Positions 17,488 through 26,514 of a DNA stretch of 64,000 nt are shown here, in pieces (the first letter of the stretch is position 1; each line of letters begins with the position of its first letter). The stretch covers positions 10,505 through 74,504 of the forward strand of contig NZ_JADIKF010000036.1 in the NCBI RefSeq assembly GCF_016904945.1, written 5' to 3'. A program made the translations under genes and the position numbers. Under the pieces are notes generated by a model. The model did not search any database. It was not told the origin of the DNA and worked only from the letters and a program-made list of their open reading frames with translations. The stretch comes from Dyella mobilis (GTDB taxonomy: Bacteria > Pseudomonadota > Gammaproteobacteria > Xanthomonadales > Rhodanobacteraceae).

Positions 17488-18368
17488 CGGATATCTGCAA
17501 ATTGGCCACCGCGGACAAGGCGCGCCTCGCGCGTGAGGTAGGTCGGGATCTTCTGCGTCAGCAAGGTAAGAAGGCGTACTACGACGTGGCCAGCATCCAG
17601 GCGGCCACGTGTCGCCAGGGCTTTCCGGAAGGCTGGGAGTGCTGGGTCGTCGCGCTCTATGCATCGCCTTTCACTTTCGCCGCCTATCGGGCGAGGGCAG
17701 GCGAGAACTTCGACTATGTGGTCATGCATGGTTCCATGGTCGAAGCCATCAGCGAGGATGCGAACGCCACGCAACTCATTCATCACGATTTGGCGGGCAC
17801 TGATGGGCAGCGGTTGTCCGGATTCCTTGATTCCCTTGCTGCCACCGAAAACGCCGCCCGTCCGGATTTTCCGAGCGGTGCGATAGGTAACCTGCCAACG
17901 CGTAGCGACGTGCGGGGTAGTGGCGATAGCGCACCCAAGCCCACGCCGCATCCGCGAATCTATCGCACGCCGACCGACCAGCGCGTGTTGTACGGCGTGG
18001 CCGCCATGCTGGCGCTCGCCCTGTTGCTCTACATCCTCAGGGACATCGTGCGGCACGGCATCGGCCTTGAAGATGCATTCCTGAGTTTGGTGGGCGGCAC
18101 ATTTGCGGGTGCCTACGGCTACCGCGCCATTGCGCCGCAAAGCGTCGAAATGACCGAAAAATCGCTCGTCGTCGAGCAGTTGTTCTCGGCAACGCGGTTG
18201 ATCAAGCGCGATGACGTCGCCTTCTGCAATCTTTCCTACAACCGGTCAGGAGCACGCCTTGAGATCCGGCATCGCGATCCGGCGATGCAGCCGATCATCC
18301 TGTGCAGTTTGAACTTTGACGATGCGTTTTGGGCCTGGTTCTCCGGAGTTCCGGGCAAGCATCCGTGA
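17484..18368 (+). CDS. Membrane protein of unknown function under the shared leader
   Basis: 294 residues from ATG 17484, which overlaps the stop of the leader peptide ORF. The N-terminal ~150 residues are soluble (YYDVASIQAATCRQGFPEGWECW). A proline-rich linker (PKPTPHPRIYRTPTDQ) precedes one clear transmembrane helix at about 169-186 and a weaker one at 199-213, and a soluble C-terminal domain of ~80 residues follows. No family recognised. An in-frame start at 17331 exists, but its N-terminus would be the leader region read in another frame. The leader is shared with the giant autotransporter, suggesting a related envelope role. Confidence 0.78.
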   Translation: MTDICKLATADKARLAREVGRDLLRQQGKKAYYDVASIQAATCRQGFPEGWECWVVALYASPFTFAAYRARAGENFDYVVMHGSMVEAISEDANATQLIHHDLAGTDGQRLSGFLDSLAATENAARPDFPSGAIGNLPTRSDVRGSGDSAPKPTPHPRIYRTPTDQRVLYGVAAMLALALLLYILRDIVRHGIGLEDAFLSLVGGTFAGAYGYRAIAPQSVEMTEKSLVVEQLFSATRLIKRDDVAFCNLSYNRSGARLEIRHRDPAMQPIILCSLNFDDAFWAWFSGVPGKHP

Positions 18369-18488
18369 GAAGGTCAAGGCTACGAAAATAACGCTAACGG
18401 GCCCTAGGTGCGGGGCGCCTGTTGTCGAATACCCGGCCACGCTGCGTGGTGCTAAGCTCCGCGGAGTCGTCATTCGGAGCAACTGGAC

Positions 18489-19226
18489 ATGATTCGAGCG
18501 ATGAGGCACATCCCGTTTTTCTTGATATTGCTGGCCGCGATGTGGGTGGTCTATCCCGCGACCGCCGCCACTCCTTTATCGGGCACCTGTGTTCCGGTGC
18601 TTGAAAAGCTGCTTCCCGGTCAATTCCATTACTGCGTAGCCGTCCACGACTGGCAAAAAGGCGACGACGCCGCAGGATTCAGCGAAGCGAAATATGCTGC
18701 GAGATGGGGAGAAAAGCGCGCCCAGTTTGCTCTGGGCGTCGATTACTTCAACGGGCGTCGCGGCATCGCGATCGACAAGGCGCAAGGACTTGCGTGGCTC
18801 ACGCTGGCCGCCGAACGCAAGGACCCTTACTACGCTGCCATCCTGGCCTCGGCACGTTCGCAGAGTACGCCGCAAGAGCAGGCTCAAGCCCAGGCGCTGG
18901 TGGCGAAAATGCTGCCCAGCTACGGTGACGCCCAAGTCGCCCAATACGCGGAACGTCGTTTCCAGGCGCAATGGTGGGCGATCAGGGATCACGTCTGGGA
19001 TGCCATGCAAGGCACCGGTCTGGATCCCTGGTCCAAGGACACTGCGGTGGTTATCGACGGATTGGGTACCGTGCAGCCGATTCTGGCGCTAAGAAAGCTG
19101 CAAGATGCCGGCGACGGTTATTTCCAGGGTTGGGGACACGTCACGGTGGGCGTGACCATTCCTGCCAACAGCCCACTTGCGCAGGCGAGTCGGGTGTCTG
19201 CTTCAACGTCGCAAACCGATCGCTGA
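18489..19226 (+). CDS. Secreted Sel1-like repeat protein
   Basis: 245 residues with a signal peptide ending ATAA. The sequence EAKYAARWGEKRAQFALGVDYF...GIAIDKAQGLAWLTLAAERKDPYY has the A/L/G/Y spacing of Sel1/TPR-like helical repeats, which act as protein-binding scaffolds. The C-terminal ~70 residues are of no known family. CGGAGC lies about 10 bp before ATG 18489. It stands alone, with 121 bp upstream and 47 bp downstream. Confidence 0.78.
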   Translation: MIRAMRHIPFFLILLAAMWVVYPATAATPLSGTCVPVLEKLLPGQFHYCVAVHDWQKGDDAAGFSEAKYAARWGEKRAQFALGVDYFNGRRGIAIDKAQGLAWLTLAAERKDPYYAAILASARSQSTPQEQAQAQALVAKMLPSYGDAQVAQYAERRFQAQWWAIRDHVWDAMQGTGLDPWSKDTAVVIDGLGTVQPILALRKLQDAGDGYFQGWGHVTVGVTIPANSPLAQASRVSASTSQTDR

Positions 19227-19273
19227 TTACGTCAAACGCATAACGAGTTGCTCATTCATCGATGGAGGTCTTC

Positions 19274-19684
19274 GTGAACGCTAAGAAGGCGGCAGTGATC
19301 TGGACTCTCGTGGTTGGCAGCACGGCTTTTCCGTTGGTTCATGCGCAAGCAGCGCATACGCAGACCGGCGATAACACCAATACGGCCCGCATCGATATCA
19401 AGGGCTCGATCACGCATCAGGATCCGGGCGGCTGGGTCAGCGCCGTTTTCGTCCAGTCCAGCGATGGCGGCGGTGTGTATCAGGTGATCTTCAGCGACGC
19501 TGCGCCAAGCGCAAAGTCGTGTACCGCAACACCCGACAACTCGGATCTTGAAGGCACCGTCGACGCGCCGATGGCAGAGCCCCATCAATTGCTCGTGTCC
19601 TTCCACGCATTGAGCTCGAAAAGCGGCGTAGCCACTCCCGTGCCTTCGGCTTTCAGGCTCACCTGCGCGATCTCCTCGCCCTGA
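19274..19684 (+). CDS. Small secreted protein, unknown function
   Basis: 136 residues. GTG 19274 is chosen because GGAGG (19264-19268) ends 5 bp before it; an ATG at 19262 would overlap that site. Signal peptide about 1-24 (cleavage HAQA). The mature part is hydrophilic with two cysteines (KSCTATPD and LTCAISSP) and a central IDIKGSITHQDPGGWVSAVF, probably a beta-rich periplasmic domain. Not recognised. Confidence 0.68.
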   Translation: MNAKKAAVIWTLVVGSTAFPLVHAQAAHTQTGDNTNTARIDIKGSITHQDPGGWVSAVFVQSSDGGGVYQVIFSDAAPSAKSCTATPDNSDLEGTVDAPMAEPHQLLVSFHALSSKSGVATPVPSAFRLTCAISSP

Positions 19685-19721
19685 TCGCGCAGCAGGGCTG
19701 AGGTTTCAGGAGAAGAAGCGC

Positions 19722-20387
19722 GTGATTCGCGCCTTGCTATCTTCAGTTTTTTCTTTGCTGCTCATCGGCGTAATCCTGTTTGTTCCCGCCGGAACGATCG
19801 AATGGGCGCGCGCGTGGCTGTTTTGCGGCGCTTTCATCGCTGCGGTGCTGGTCGCCATGGGCGTGCTTTCGCGCGTCAACCCCGATATTTTCTCGGCGCG
19901 CTCACGCGTGCAGCCGGGCACCATGAAGCTCGACTACGTATTCATTACCGTCATCTTCATCGCATTCCTTGCCACGTTTCCGGTGTCGGCGCTCGATTAC
20001 CGCTACCAATTGGCGCAAACGCCCGATTGGGTGAGTTGGGCGGCCTACCTGCCGTTCTTCCTGGGATTTGCGGTGGCGGGGTGGGCGCAGGCGGTCAATC
20101 GCTATTTCGAGCCGGGTGTTCGCCTTCAAAACGACCGCGGACAAACCGTCATCGACAACGGCCCTTACGCGATCGTGCGGCATCCGGGCTACATTTCCGG
20201 CGCCGTACTGACCTTGAGCATTCCGCTTTGTCTTGGCTCGTGGTGGGGGTTGCTTCCCGCCGCAGTATTTGTGCTTGGGCTGATTCCGCGCACCTTGTTC
20301 GAGGAACACGTGCTTACCGGCGGCCTGGCGGGTTACGCTGCGTACAAGCAGCAGGTCAAATATCGATGGCTGCCGGGAATTTGGTGA
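19722..20387 (+). CDS. Isoprenylcysteine-methyltransferase-like membrane protein
   Basis: 221 residues with about five hydrophobic helices. The C-terminal motif GPYAIVRHPGYISG followed by EEHVL is the cofactor-binding signature of the ICMT/PEMT/NnrU-like family of membrane methyltransferases. Bacterial members methylate small or lipid substrates; the substrate here is unknown. Start is GTG 19722 with AGGAGAA at 19708-19714. Confidence 0.83.
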   Translation: MIRALLSSVFSLLLIGVILFVPAGTIEWARAWLFCGAFIAAVLVAMGVLSRVNPDIFSARSRVQPGTMKLDYVFITVIFIAFLATFPVSALDYRYQLAQTPDWVSWAAYLPFFLGFAVAGWAQAVNRYFEPGVRLQNDRGQTVIDNGPYAIVRHPGYISGAVLTLSIPLCLGSWWGLLPAAVFVLGLIPRTLFEEHVLTGGLAGYAAYKQQVKYRWLPGIW

Positions 20388-20458
20388 TAACCGCAACGGC
20401 TGACGGATATCGACGTCGCGGCCGATCCGGCCCGGAAACGTTACACAGGGGAAGTGTC

Positions 20459-20902
20459 ATGCGGCGCGCAGTTATTTCACTGACTTTGACGCTATGGGCG
20501 ATTTTGCCTGTCGCCGGCCATGGCCAGGGCAGCCTGGAGACCTTCAAGGTTTCCGACGACAAATTTTTTTCCAATTATCGCCCCGTACTCATCGACTACC
20601 TGCGTACCCGGCACATTCAAGCTGCGACGCATGCCTGCATTTTGGGCGAAAAGGACGGCAAGGGTGCTTATTTCGCCTGGGTGATCTGGCCGGCCGGCCA
20701 TCAGATCATCCTGTGGGAGGATGGCGTCGCCGCTCTCGCGCGTTCCAGGCGAATACTCGATTTGAATAAAGATGTCGTTGCCGCCGACGATGATGTGAAC
20801 GGCAGCGATTACCTGGTCACACGCCAATGGGTCGGTGACCAGGAAGACGCCTGCGGAAAAAACGGGTTGAGCGTGGACATAACGCCAGCCGAGCTCAAAT
20901 GA
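20459..20902 (+). CDS. Small secreted protein, unknown function
   Basis: 147 residues from ATG 20459 with AGGGGAAG upstream. Signal peptide to about residue 23 (GHGQG). The mature part contains TRHIQAATHACILGEKDGKGAYFAWVIWPAGHQIILWE, with two cysteines (HACILG and EDACGK). The long open frame upstream of 20459 overlaps the methyltransferase gene and is a shadow. No family recognised. Confidence 0.72.
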   Translation: MRRAVISLTLTLWAILPVAGHGQGSLETFKVSDDKFFSNYRPVLIDYLRTRHIQAATHACILGEKDGKGAYFAWVIWPAGHQIILWEDGVAALARSRRILDLNKDVVAADDDVNGSDYLVTRQWVGDQEDACGKNGLSVDITPAELK

Positions 20903-20988
20903 CGCATTTTCAAAAAATCTTTCGCGATGCGATCCGTTTTTACTTGCCGGATCGTCATAGGTGTATCCCAAACCCAAGGAGATGCGCC

Positions 20989-21312
20989 GTGTCCGACCAG
21001 TCCGTGATCCTGATCAATCTGCTGAAGGCCCAGCCCGGCAAGCAGGACGCCCTGATAGCGCTGTTGAAGCAGAGCACCCATGGGGTGATCCGCACGCTGC
21101 ACGGCTGGAAATCGACCCGCCTGATCGCCGCGAGCGACGGCGCCAGCGTCGTGATCTATTCCGAATGGGAAACCCGTGAAGCCGTCGAGGCCATGCGCAG
21201 CGATCCGCGCATGGTGGCGTATTTCCCCCAGGTCGCGGCGCTGGCAAGCCTGGAATCGCTCATGGGATCGCCTGTGTTGAGCGAAACCCGCCGAACGGAT
21301 TCCGATGCGTGA
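20989..21312 (+). CDS. Antibiotic biosynthesis monooxygenase (ABM) domain protein
   Basis: 107 residues from GTG 20989, with AAGGAG at 20976-20981. ABM ferredoxin-like fold: VILINLLKAQPGKQDALIALL, then VVIYSEWETREAVEAM. Such proteins are small cofactor-free oxygenases or related enzymes. Its stop overlaps the start of the ECF sigma factor gene (GTGA), so it is the sigma factor's operon partner and perhaps its regulatory target. Substrate unknown. Confidence 0.84.
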   Translation: MSDQSVILINLLKAQPGKQDALIALLKQSTHGVIRTLHGWKSTRLIAASDGASVVIYSEWETREAVEAMRSDPRMVAYFPQVAALASLESLMGSPVLSETRRTDSDA

Positions 21313-22166
21313 CCACTGAGCCATTCGAGGAACGGCTGAAGGCACTGCGGCCACGCCTTCATCGCTACTGCGCGCGCATGACCGGATCGGCGGTGCACGG
21401 CGAGGATGTCCTGCAAGATGCGTTGCTCAAGGCACTGCAGGCGTGGGCGCAGGGCACCGAGGCGCACAATCTCGACGGCTGGCTGTTCCGCATTGCCCAC
21501 AACGCCTGCCTCGATTTCCTGCGCGAGCGGTCGCGCGGAACGATCGTTCCGTTGACCGAAGAGATTGCGGCGGACTCCGCGTCCGAGGTGGACATCGTCG
21601 AGGTCAGCTTTCGAACTTTTCTTCGGCTGCCTGAGCTGCAGCGCTGCGCGGTGATTCTCAAGGATGTGCTGGGCCATTCGGTCGAGGAGATCGCGAGCAT
21701 TGCCGAATGCTCCCAGCCGGCCGCCAAGTCGGCGCTTCAGCGCGGACGCGTGGCGTTGCGGCAACTTGCGCAAGCGCCGGAGGATGTCCGGTTGCCGCTG
21801 ATGTCCGATGCGGAACGGCAGAAAATTGCCACCTATGTCCGCCTGTTCCAGTGTGGCGATTTCGACACCATTCGCGCCATGCTCGCCGACGACGTGAAGC
21901 TCGAACTGGTGAATCGGCTGCAATGGGAGGGACGCGACGAGATCGGCCGCTATTTCACCCGCTATGCGGAAGTCACGAAGTGGCGGTTTGCGCTCGGCGC
22001 GGTGGAAGGACGCCCGGCGATGCTGGTTTTCGACAGCACCGTCGACGCAGAAAAACCGGCGCATTTCGTGTTGCTCGACTGGTCGGATGGTCAGGTCAGC
22101 GGAATTCGGGATTTCTTGTTCGCGACGTATGTACTCGAGGCGATCGATTGGGTGCGGCTGGCTTAG
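21309..22166 (+). CDS. ECF RNA polymerase sigma factor with SnoaL-like C-terminal domain
   Basis: 285 residues. Region 2 is HGEDVLQDALLKAL...NLDGWLFRIAHNACLDFLRER; region 4 is LPELQRCAVILKDVLGHSVEEIASIAECSQPAAKSALQRGR. After residue ~165 a ~115-residue SnoaL/NTF2-like domain follows. In ECF factors of this type (for example ECF41 and relatives) the extra domain replaces an anti-sigma factor and tunes activity. Start GTG 21309 overlaps the ABM gene stop. Confidence 0.9.
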   Translation: MTTEPFEERLKALRPRLHRYCARMTGSAVHGEDVLQDALLKALQAWAQGTEAHNLDGWLFRIAHNACLDFLRERSRGTIVPLTEEIAADSASEVDIVEVSFRTFLRLPELQRCAVILKDVLGHSVEEIASIAECSQPAAKSALQRGRVALRQLAQAPEDVRLPLMSDAERQKIATYVRLFQCGDFDTIRAMLADDVKLELVNRLQWEGRDEIGRYFTRYAEVTKWRFALGAVEGRPAMLVFDSTVDAEKPAHFVLLDWSDGQVSGIRDFLFATYVLEAIDWVRLA

Positions 22167-22172
22167 GGCCTG

Positions 22173-23153
22173 TCAGCCGGGCCTCGCCCTGCGCACATAG
22201 TCTCGCGTAGCGCACAACTCCCGTTCGACTTCGCCGCACAGCCATTCGCGAAAGCGTGCAATCTTCGGGCGATGCTCCTTGGCGCTGGGAAAGACCATCC
22301 AGAACGAACGCCCGTCGGTGGCGACGAACTCGTGTGCCGGCACCAATCGCCCCGCGAGGATCTCGGCGCGGAACAGGATCGGCGATCCGATCGCAATGCC
22401 ATGCCCGGCCACCGCGGCGGCAATATCGAGGTATTCGGTAGGAAGGCTGGTGCCGAATTCGCCCGGAAGGGTGTCGTCGGCGCAACCTTGCGCGCGATAC
22501 CACGCGGCCCACCAATCCGGCCGGCCGAGCAGCGGGACGTCGAGTTTCGCGCGCGGGTTGGCGATGTTCTGCGCCGCGCCTTTCAGCGCAGGCGCGCAGA
22601 GCGGCATGAAGATGCTGGGAAAAAGCGGTACCGTGCGCAGCCCCGGCCACTGGCCGTGGCCGTTGCGAATGGCTACGTCAAAGCAGCCTTCGGTCAGATC
22701 GTGCGCGGGTACGGAGAGATCGAGCGTAAGCGTGATCTCCGGATGGCGCGCACGAAATTCCCCCAGCCTGGGTGTGAGCCAGGTTGTGCCGAAGGTCGGC
22801 AAGGTGGTCAGGGTCAGGCGCGATTCTTCCGTGTCGAGGGCCTTGATGAAGCTGGCACGCAGGGCGGCGAATGCCTGGGTCGCCTCGCTCGCCACCAACT
22901 GCCCGGGCACGGTCAATTCGACTTTCTGCGCATGCCGCAAAAACAGCTGCACGCCGATCTGCTGTTCGAGGCGGCGCACGTGATAACTGACCGACGCGGA
23001 CGTGGTGTCCAGCTCGCTCGCCGCCCTGGCGAAGCTGCCCAGTCGTGCGGCGGCTTCAAAGGCGCGAATGGCCGAGAGCGACGGCAGGCGGGAGTCCTCC
23101 ACCCCAAGTTGTGCTTGGCCTCGGCGCCGATTCTTGGGTGGTGAAGGGCTCAT
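22173..23153 (-). CDS. LysR family transcriptional regulator
   Basis: 326 residues from ATG 23153. The N-terminal helix-turn-helix is LPSLSAIRAFEAAARLGSFARAASELDTTSASVSYHVRRLEQQIGVQLF, close to the GcvA/AmpR-type LysR group, followed by the periplasmic-binding-like effector domain. It is divergent from the secreted protein gene at 23211 (57 bp between starts), the usual arrangement for a LysR target. It ends 6 bp from the convergent sigma factor gene. Confidence 0.92.
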   Translation of the reverse strand: MSPSPPKNRRRGQAQLGVEDSRLPSLSAIRAFEAAARLGSFARAASELDTTSASVSYHVRRLEQQIGVQLFLRHAQKVELTVPGQLVASEATQAFAALRASFIKALDTEESRLTLTTLPTFGTTWLTPRLGEFRARHPEITLTLDLSVPAHDLTEGCFDVAIRNGHGQWPGLRTVPLFPSIFMPLCAPALKGAAQNIANPRAKLDVPLLGRPDWWAAWYRAQGCADDTLPGEFGTSLPTEYLDIAAAVAGHGIAIGSPILFRAEILAGRLVPAHEFVATDGRSFWMVFPSAKEHRPKIARFREWLCGEVERELCATRDYVRRARPG

Positions 23154-23210
23154 GGAGATGGCCAGAATGGTCTGGCCGCATCCTCTCACTGCCGACACTG
23201 GAGGTCCAGA

Positions 23211-23861
23211 ATGACGCTGTTTAATCGCAAACCCGCCGCCGCCCTGATGGCGGTATCGCTGTTCGCCGCAGCCATGGTTGGAGTAGCCGCTGGCGACGCG
23301 CCGCAGGCTGCCGCGGATGCGGTTCCGCCGGGCTACTCGACCACGGTCACCGGAACCACGCACGATTTCGATTACTTCATGGGCAGCGGCTGGGTCACCA
23401 CGCAGCATCGTCTCAAGGCCACCGGCGTGGGCAGCCACGATTGGGAGACATTTCCCGCCACGTTGTGCGGGTCGCCCTATCTCAACGGCATGGCTACCGT
23501 GGACGAAATGTACGCGCCAACGAAGCGCAACTCAGGGTTGACCCTGCGCACGTTCGATCCGGCCAAGCGGCAATGGTCGATCTATTGGGTGAGCAGCAAG
23601 GCCGGCGTGCTCGAAACCCCGGCCATGGTCGGCGGTTTCCACGGGAAGGTCGGGGAGTTCTATTCCGAGGATCACGACACCCACGGTCGTCCGGTCAAGG
23701 TGCGATTCCTCTGGACGCTCCGCGATCAAGACCATGCCCACTGGGAGCAAGCCTATTCCTACGACAACCGTACCTGGGAAACGAACTGGACCGCGGACTT
23801 CGTGCGTGGCGATCGCGCCGAGCTGTGCGAAGACGGGCGCCCGAAGCAAATAGGCGCTTGA
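23211..23861 (+). CDS. Secreted protein, DUF1579-like, likely LysR target
   Basis: 216 residues with signal peptide (to about AAAD). The mature sequence THDFDYFMGSGWVTTQHRLKATGVGSHDWETF...LRTFDPAKRQWSIYWVS looks like the beta-barrel small-molecule-binding fold of DUF1579-type proteins. GGAGG lies about 6 bp before ATG 23211. Function unknown; expression is probably controlled by the divergent LysR. Confidence 0.75.
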   Translation: MTLFNRKPAAALMAVSLFAAAMVGVAAGDAPQAAADAVPPGYSTTVTGTTHDFDYFMGSGWVTTQHRLKATGVGSHDWETFPATLCGSPYLNGMATVDEMYAPTKRNSGLTLRTFDPAKRQWSIYWVSSKAGVLETPAMVGGFHGKVGEFYSEDHDTHGRPVKVRFLWTLRDQDHAHWEQAYSYDNRTWETNWTADFVRGDRAELCEDGRPKQIGA

Positions 23862-23887
23862 AGACCTTTCCCGCCACAACCGTCGTC

Positions 23888-23907
23888 GCCCCGGCGAAAG
23901 CCGGGGC
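23888..23907. terminator. Palindromic stem-loop between convergent genes
   Basis: GCCCCGGC-GAAA-GCCGGGGC, a perfect 8-bp stem with a GNRA tetraloop, flanked by GTCGTC and CAGCGAC. It has the form of the REP-like elements common in this bacterial group and probably terminates transcription from both sides. Confidence 0.6.
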
Positions 23908-23942
23908 CCAGCGACTTTAAACCCGCAAGACCGCCCTGAAAA

Positions 23943-24773
23943 TTACGCCGCGACGGCGCGCAAATCGGCCAGCTCCTTGCGCAACGCGGCGTTTTCTTCC
24001 TGCAGTTCGGCTACCTGCCGGCGAAGCCTGGTCAATTCGTCGGCCCCCTCATCCACGTCGACATCCGGTGAAGGCGCGGCCGCCTCCGGCACCGCTGTTT
24101 CACGCGGTTTGCGCTTGGATTCGCGCACCCGCTTGGCCATTTCCTTCAGCTCCTTGCTTCCCGCCAAGGCAGCCTCCCGCTGTTCCTCTTCCGGCATGCT
24201 CGCCACCGCTGCGGCGGCGTTGATGGAGATACTGCCCGAACGCACCGCCGCCACCACTTCGGGCGCTGCCTGCTTCTGGATCTTTTCGATCAGCGCTACC
24301 TGATTGCCGCTGAGCTTGGCTTCGCGCGCAAGCGCTTCCCGGCTGGGTGGGCGTTCGGCAGGTGCGGTGGAAGGGGCGGTCGGCTCATCCGCGGGAGCGG
24401 CTTCATCTTCGTGATCAACCGCCGGCACAGTCGCCGCGGGTGTGGCCGATCGCTGCGCCAGAATTTCGCGTTTGCGCAAAGCCAGTACGCCGCGCTGAAA
24501 ATCAGACACGCTGCGTCGACCAAGGTGCTGTTCGATCATCCACAGGTGCACATCTTCGATCGACTGGAAACGCGGGTTTTGCACCGTCTGAAACGGCAGG
24601 TTGTGCTTGCGGCAGATGCCGTAGCGATTGTGGCCGTCCACCAGCACCTCGCCCCACAGCACCAGGGCATCGCGGCAGCCTTCTGCAAGCAGGCTGCGTT
24701 CCAGCGACTCGTATTCCTCAGGCGTCAGCGGATCGATATAAGCCTTGAGTTCTTCGTTGACGACGATGTCCAT
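23943..24773 (-). CDS. ParB/Sulfiredoxin-fold N-terminal protein with coiled coil
   Basis: 276 residues from ATG 24773. Residues about 1-95 have the ParB-N fold with LVDGHNRYGICRKHNLPF, matching the GxNR-type motif as GHNR. The middle has a KLSGNQVALIEKI helix-turn-helix-like segment, and the C-terminus is a leucine-zipper-like coiled coil (LTRLRRQVAELQEENAALRKELADL). No parA lies beside it, so it is unlikely to be the chromosomal partition protein; plasmid/phage-type or DNA-binding roles are possible. Not classified further. Confidence 0.72.
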   Translation of the reverse strand: MDIVVNEELKAYIDPLTPEEYESLERSLLAEGCRDALVLWGEVLVDGHNRYGICRKHNLPFQTVQNPRFQSIEDVHLWMIEQHLGRRSVSDFQRGVLALRKREILAQRSATPAATVPAVDHEDEAAPADEPTAPSTAPAERPPSREALAREAKLSGNQVALIEKIQKQAAPEVVAAVRSGSISINAAAAVASMPEEEQREAALAGSKELKEMAKRVRESKRKPRETAVPEAAAPSPDVDVDEGADELTRLRRQVAELQEENAALRKELADLRAVAA

Positions 24774-25332
24774 CAAAATCTGCGCTGCCCGGGATCGAGA
24801 GAAAAGGGCGCGCATTGTAGTGTGCCCGGGCAGCAATACGGAACGCCGGCCGCGAGTTGCCGAAATATTGAGCAATGCCGGCTGGACCCGTCGAACAAAA
24901 GTGCGCCGCTTGCGCGCTGTTATTCATCGGCACCGATTTCAAATCGTCGCAGTTATCAAAGAGTGGCGGCGGAGCCAGACGTGCCATCTTCATTACGGCG
25001 ATAAAGATACGCAGCGTTGGCGTTTTTGAAATCAAACGGATCAAACGGAAAACGGATGTCGTCGTGAAGACTTCGTCACGACACGGCCGCGTTCGTGAAG
25101 GCTGCGTCATTTTCAATTTCATCGACATCAAAAAACTTCATCGAAGGGTAGGGAAGTTGAAATACACGGCGTTTGTATATACGCAGCACGGATACGTGCA
25201 GGGGATGACGCATCCGTCGCTGCATTTTGAAAGCAATTGCTGTTGTTGCTGTTTGTGATTACTGGTTGGTGCATCGACTCCAGAGGGGGAGGAGTGGACA
25301 AGTACAAATATTTGCCTACTTAGGAGAGAAGA
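24774..25332. other. Intergenic 559 bp, promoter region of the 25333 gene
   Basis: No convincing gene on either strand; the 127-codon ORF here (24875-25258) has no ribosome site and ends in a run of cysteines. A perfect dyad GTCGTGA-N8-TCACGAC lies at 25061-25082 and the direct repeat ATCAAACGG at 25031-25048. Confidence 0.5.
25061..25082. promoter_or_regulatory. Inverted repeat, possible operator
   Basis: GTCGTGA-AGACTTCG-TCACGAC, a perfect 7-bp dyad in the intergenic region upstream of the secreted protein at 25333. Function inferred only from symmetry and position. Confidence 0.35.
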
Positions 25333-26448
25333 ATGCAGTCGAATGTGATGTTTGGCGTACGTAACCTGGTGCTCGCTGCTGCTATCGCGGGCGTATTTTG
25401 CGCAGCAGGTCTTTCTTCGCCGGCGATGGCCGCGCAAGCAAGCAACGATGCGGCCATGCAAGCGCACAAAGAAGCGCTGGGCAGCTGGCACGAATCGATC
25501 AAGCATTTGCCGCCACCGACGGCGGGGTGCTTCCACGCTTCGTTCCCCAGCACGGTGTGGACACGCATCGCTTGCGGATCGGAGCCGCATTACCGCTCCG
25601 CGATTCGCTGGAAGAAAGTGCATACGGCCAAGGGCACGCTGCTGCGCCCGGAAACCGCCGGCAACGGCACCGACTATGTTGCGCAGGCACCGTCCACCAC
25701 GGTATCGGCCGTGGGCAGTTTCCCCTCGGTGAGCGGGCTGACCTCCGAAGAGGGTGTGAACGTGCCCTTCGGTGGCAGCGAGAGCGACGGTATTACCGGC
25801 GACAACCAATATACGTTGCAGCTCAATACCGATATCAACTCTTCGTCGACGGCCTGTTCCAACTTCGGCTATGCGAGCTGCCAGGTATGGGAGCAGTTTG
25901 TCTACTCGACCAATAACAACGGTACGCCGGCCGAGCCGCAGGTGTTCATCCAGAACTGGGTGTTCCCGTCGGAAAGCGATTATGAAAGCGTCGGCTGCCC
26001 GAACGGCTGGAACGATGCCAGCGGCAACGGCCAGTACGCGTGCTTCGTCAACAGCAACGCCACCAGCGTGCCAGCCGTTGCGGCGACCGATCTGGGCAAC
26101 CTGACCCTGTCCGGTTCCAGCTCGGCCAACGGCAACGACACGGTGACCTTCACCGACGGTTCGGATGCGTATTCGGCCAGCGAGTCCGATAGCACCAACA
26201 GCCTGGCGTCGTGGTGGACGCAGTCGGAGTTCAACGTGGTCGGTAATGCCGGCGGCTCCGAAGCCCAGTTCAACAGCGGCACCTCGCTTACGGTGAATCT
26301 CGCCGTCAACGACGGCAACGGCGATACGCCGAGCTGCGTGGGGCCGAGCAGCTCGGGCACCACCGGTGAAACCAACAATCTGAACCTGGGCAGTTGCAGC
26401 GCCTCGGGCGGATCGTCGCCGGCCATCCAGTTTACTGAATCGAACTGA
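25333..26448 (+). CDS. Large secreted beta-rich protein of unknown function
   Basis: 371 residues with a signal peptide (to about AMAA). The start is preceded by GGAGAG. After residue ~60 (HLPPPTAGCFHASFP) the protein is rich in Ser, Thr, Asn and Gly, with paired Cys (ACSNFGYASC, CPNGWND...YACF, SCVG...GSCS) and the segment SEFNVVGNAGGSEAQFN. This suggests an exported beta-sandwich/lectin-like domain. It might be related to the eqolisin-like fold, but I see no firm catalytic pair. No operon partner. Confidence 0.75.
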   Translation: MQSNVMFGVRNLVLAAAIAGVFCAAGLSSPAMAAQASNDAAMQAHKEALGSWHESIKHLPPPTAGCFHASFPSTVWTRIACGSEPHYRSAIRWKKVHTAKGTLLRPETAGNGTDYVAQAPSTTVSAVGSFPSVSGLTSEEGVNVPFGGSESDGITGDNQYTLQLNTDINSSSTACSNFGYASCQVWEQFVYSTNNNGTPAEPQVFIQNWVFPSESDYESVGCPNGWNDASGNGQYACFVNSNATSVPAVAATDLGNLTLSGSSSANGNDTVTFTDGSDAYSASESDSTNSLASWWTQSEFNVVGNAGGSEAQFNSGTSLTVNLAVNDGNGDTPSCVGPSSSGTTGETNNLNLGSCSASGGSSPAIQFTESN

Positions 26449-26470
26449 GCGTACTGATGAGGTAGGCACA

Positions 26471-26500
26471 GACGCCGAAGAAGGGATCTTCTTCGGCGTC
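26471..26500. terminator. Bidirectional terminator
   Basis: GACGCCGAAGAAG-GGAT-CTTCTTCGGCGTC, a perfect 13-bp stem, then TTCG. It lies between the convergent secreted protein and tautomerase genes. Confidence 0.8.
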
Positions 26501-26514
26501 TTCGATGTCCGGAT

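Noticed and set aside
24875..25258. 127-codon forward ORF in the 24774-25332 gap
   Set aside because: No ribosome site, no plausible protein pattern, ends in a Cys run; treated as intergenic.
25294..25323. 9-codon ORF before the 25333 gene
   Set aside because: Its ribosome site is only 3 bp from the GTG and there is no second example.
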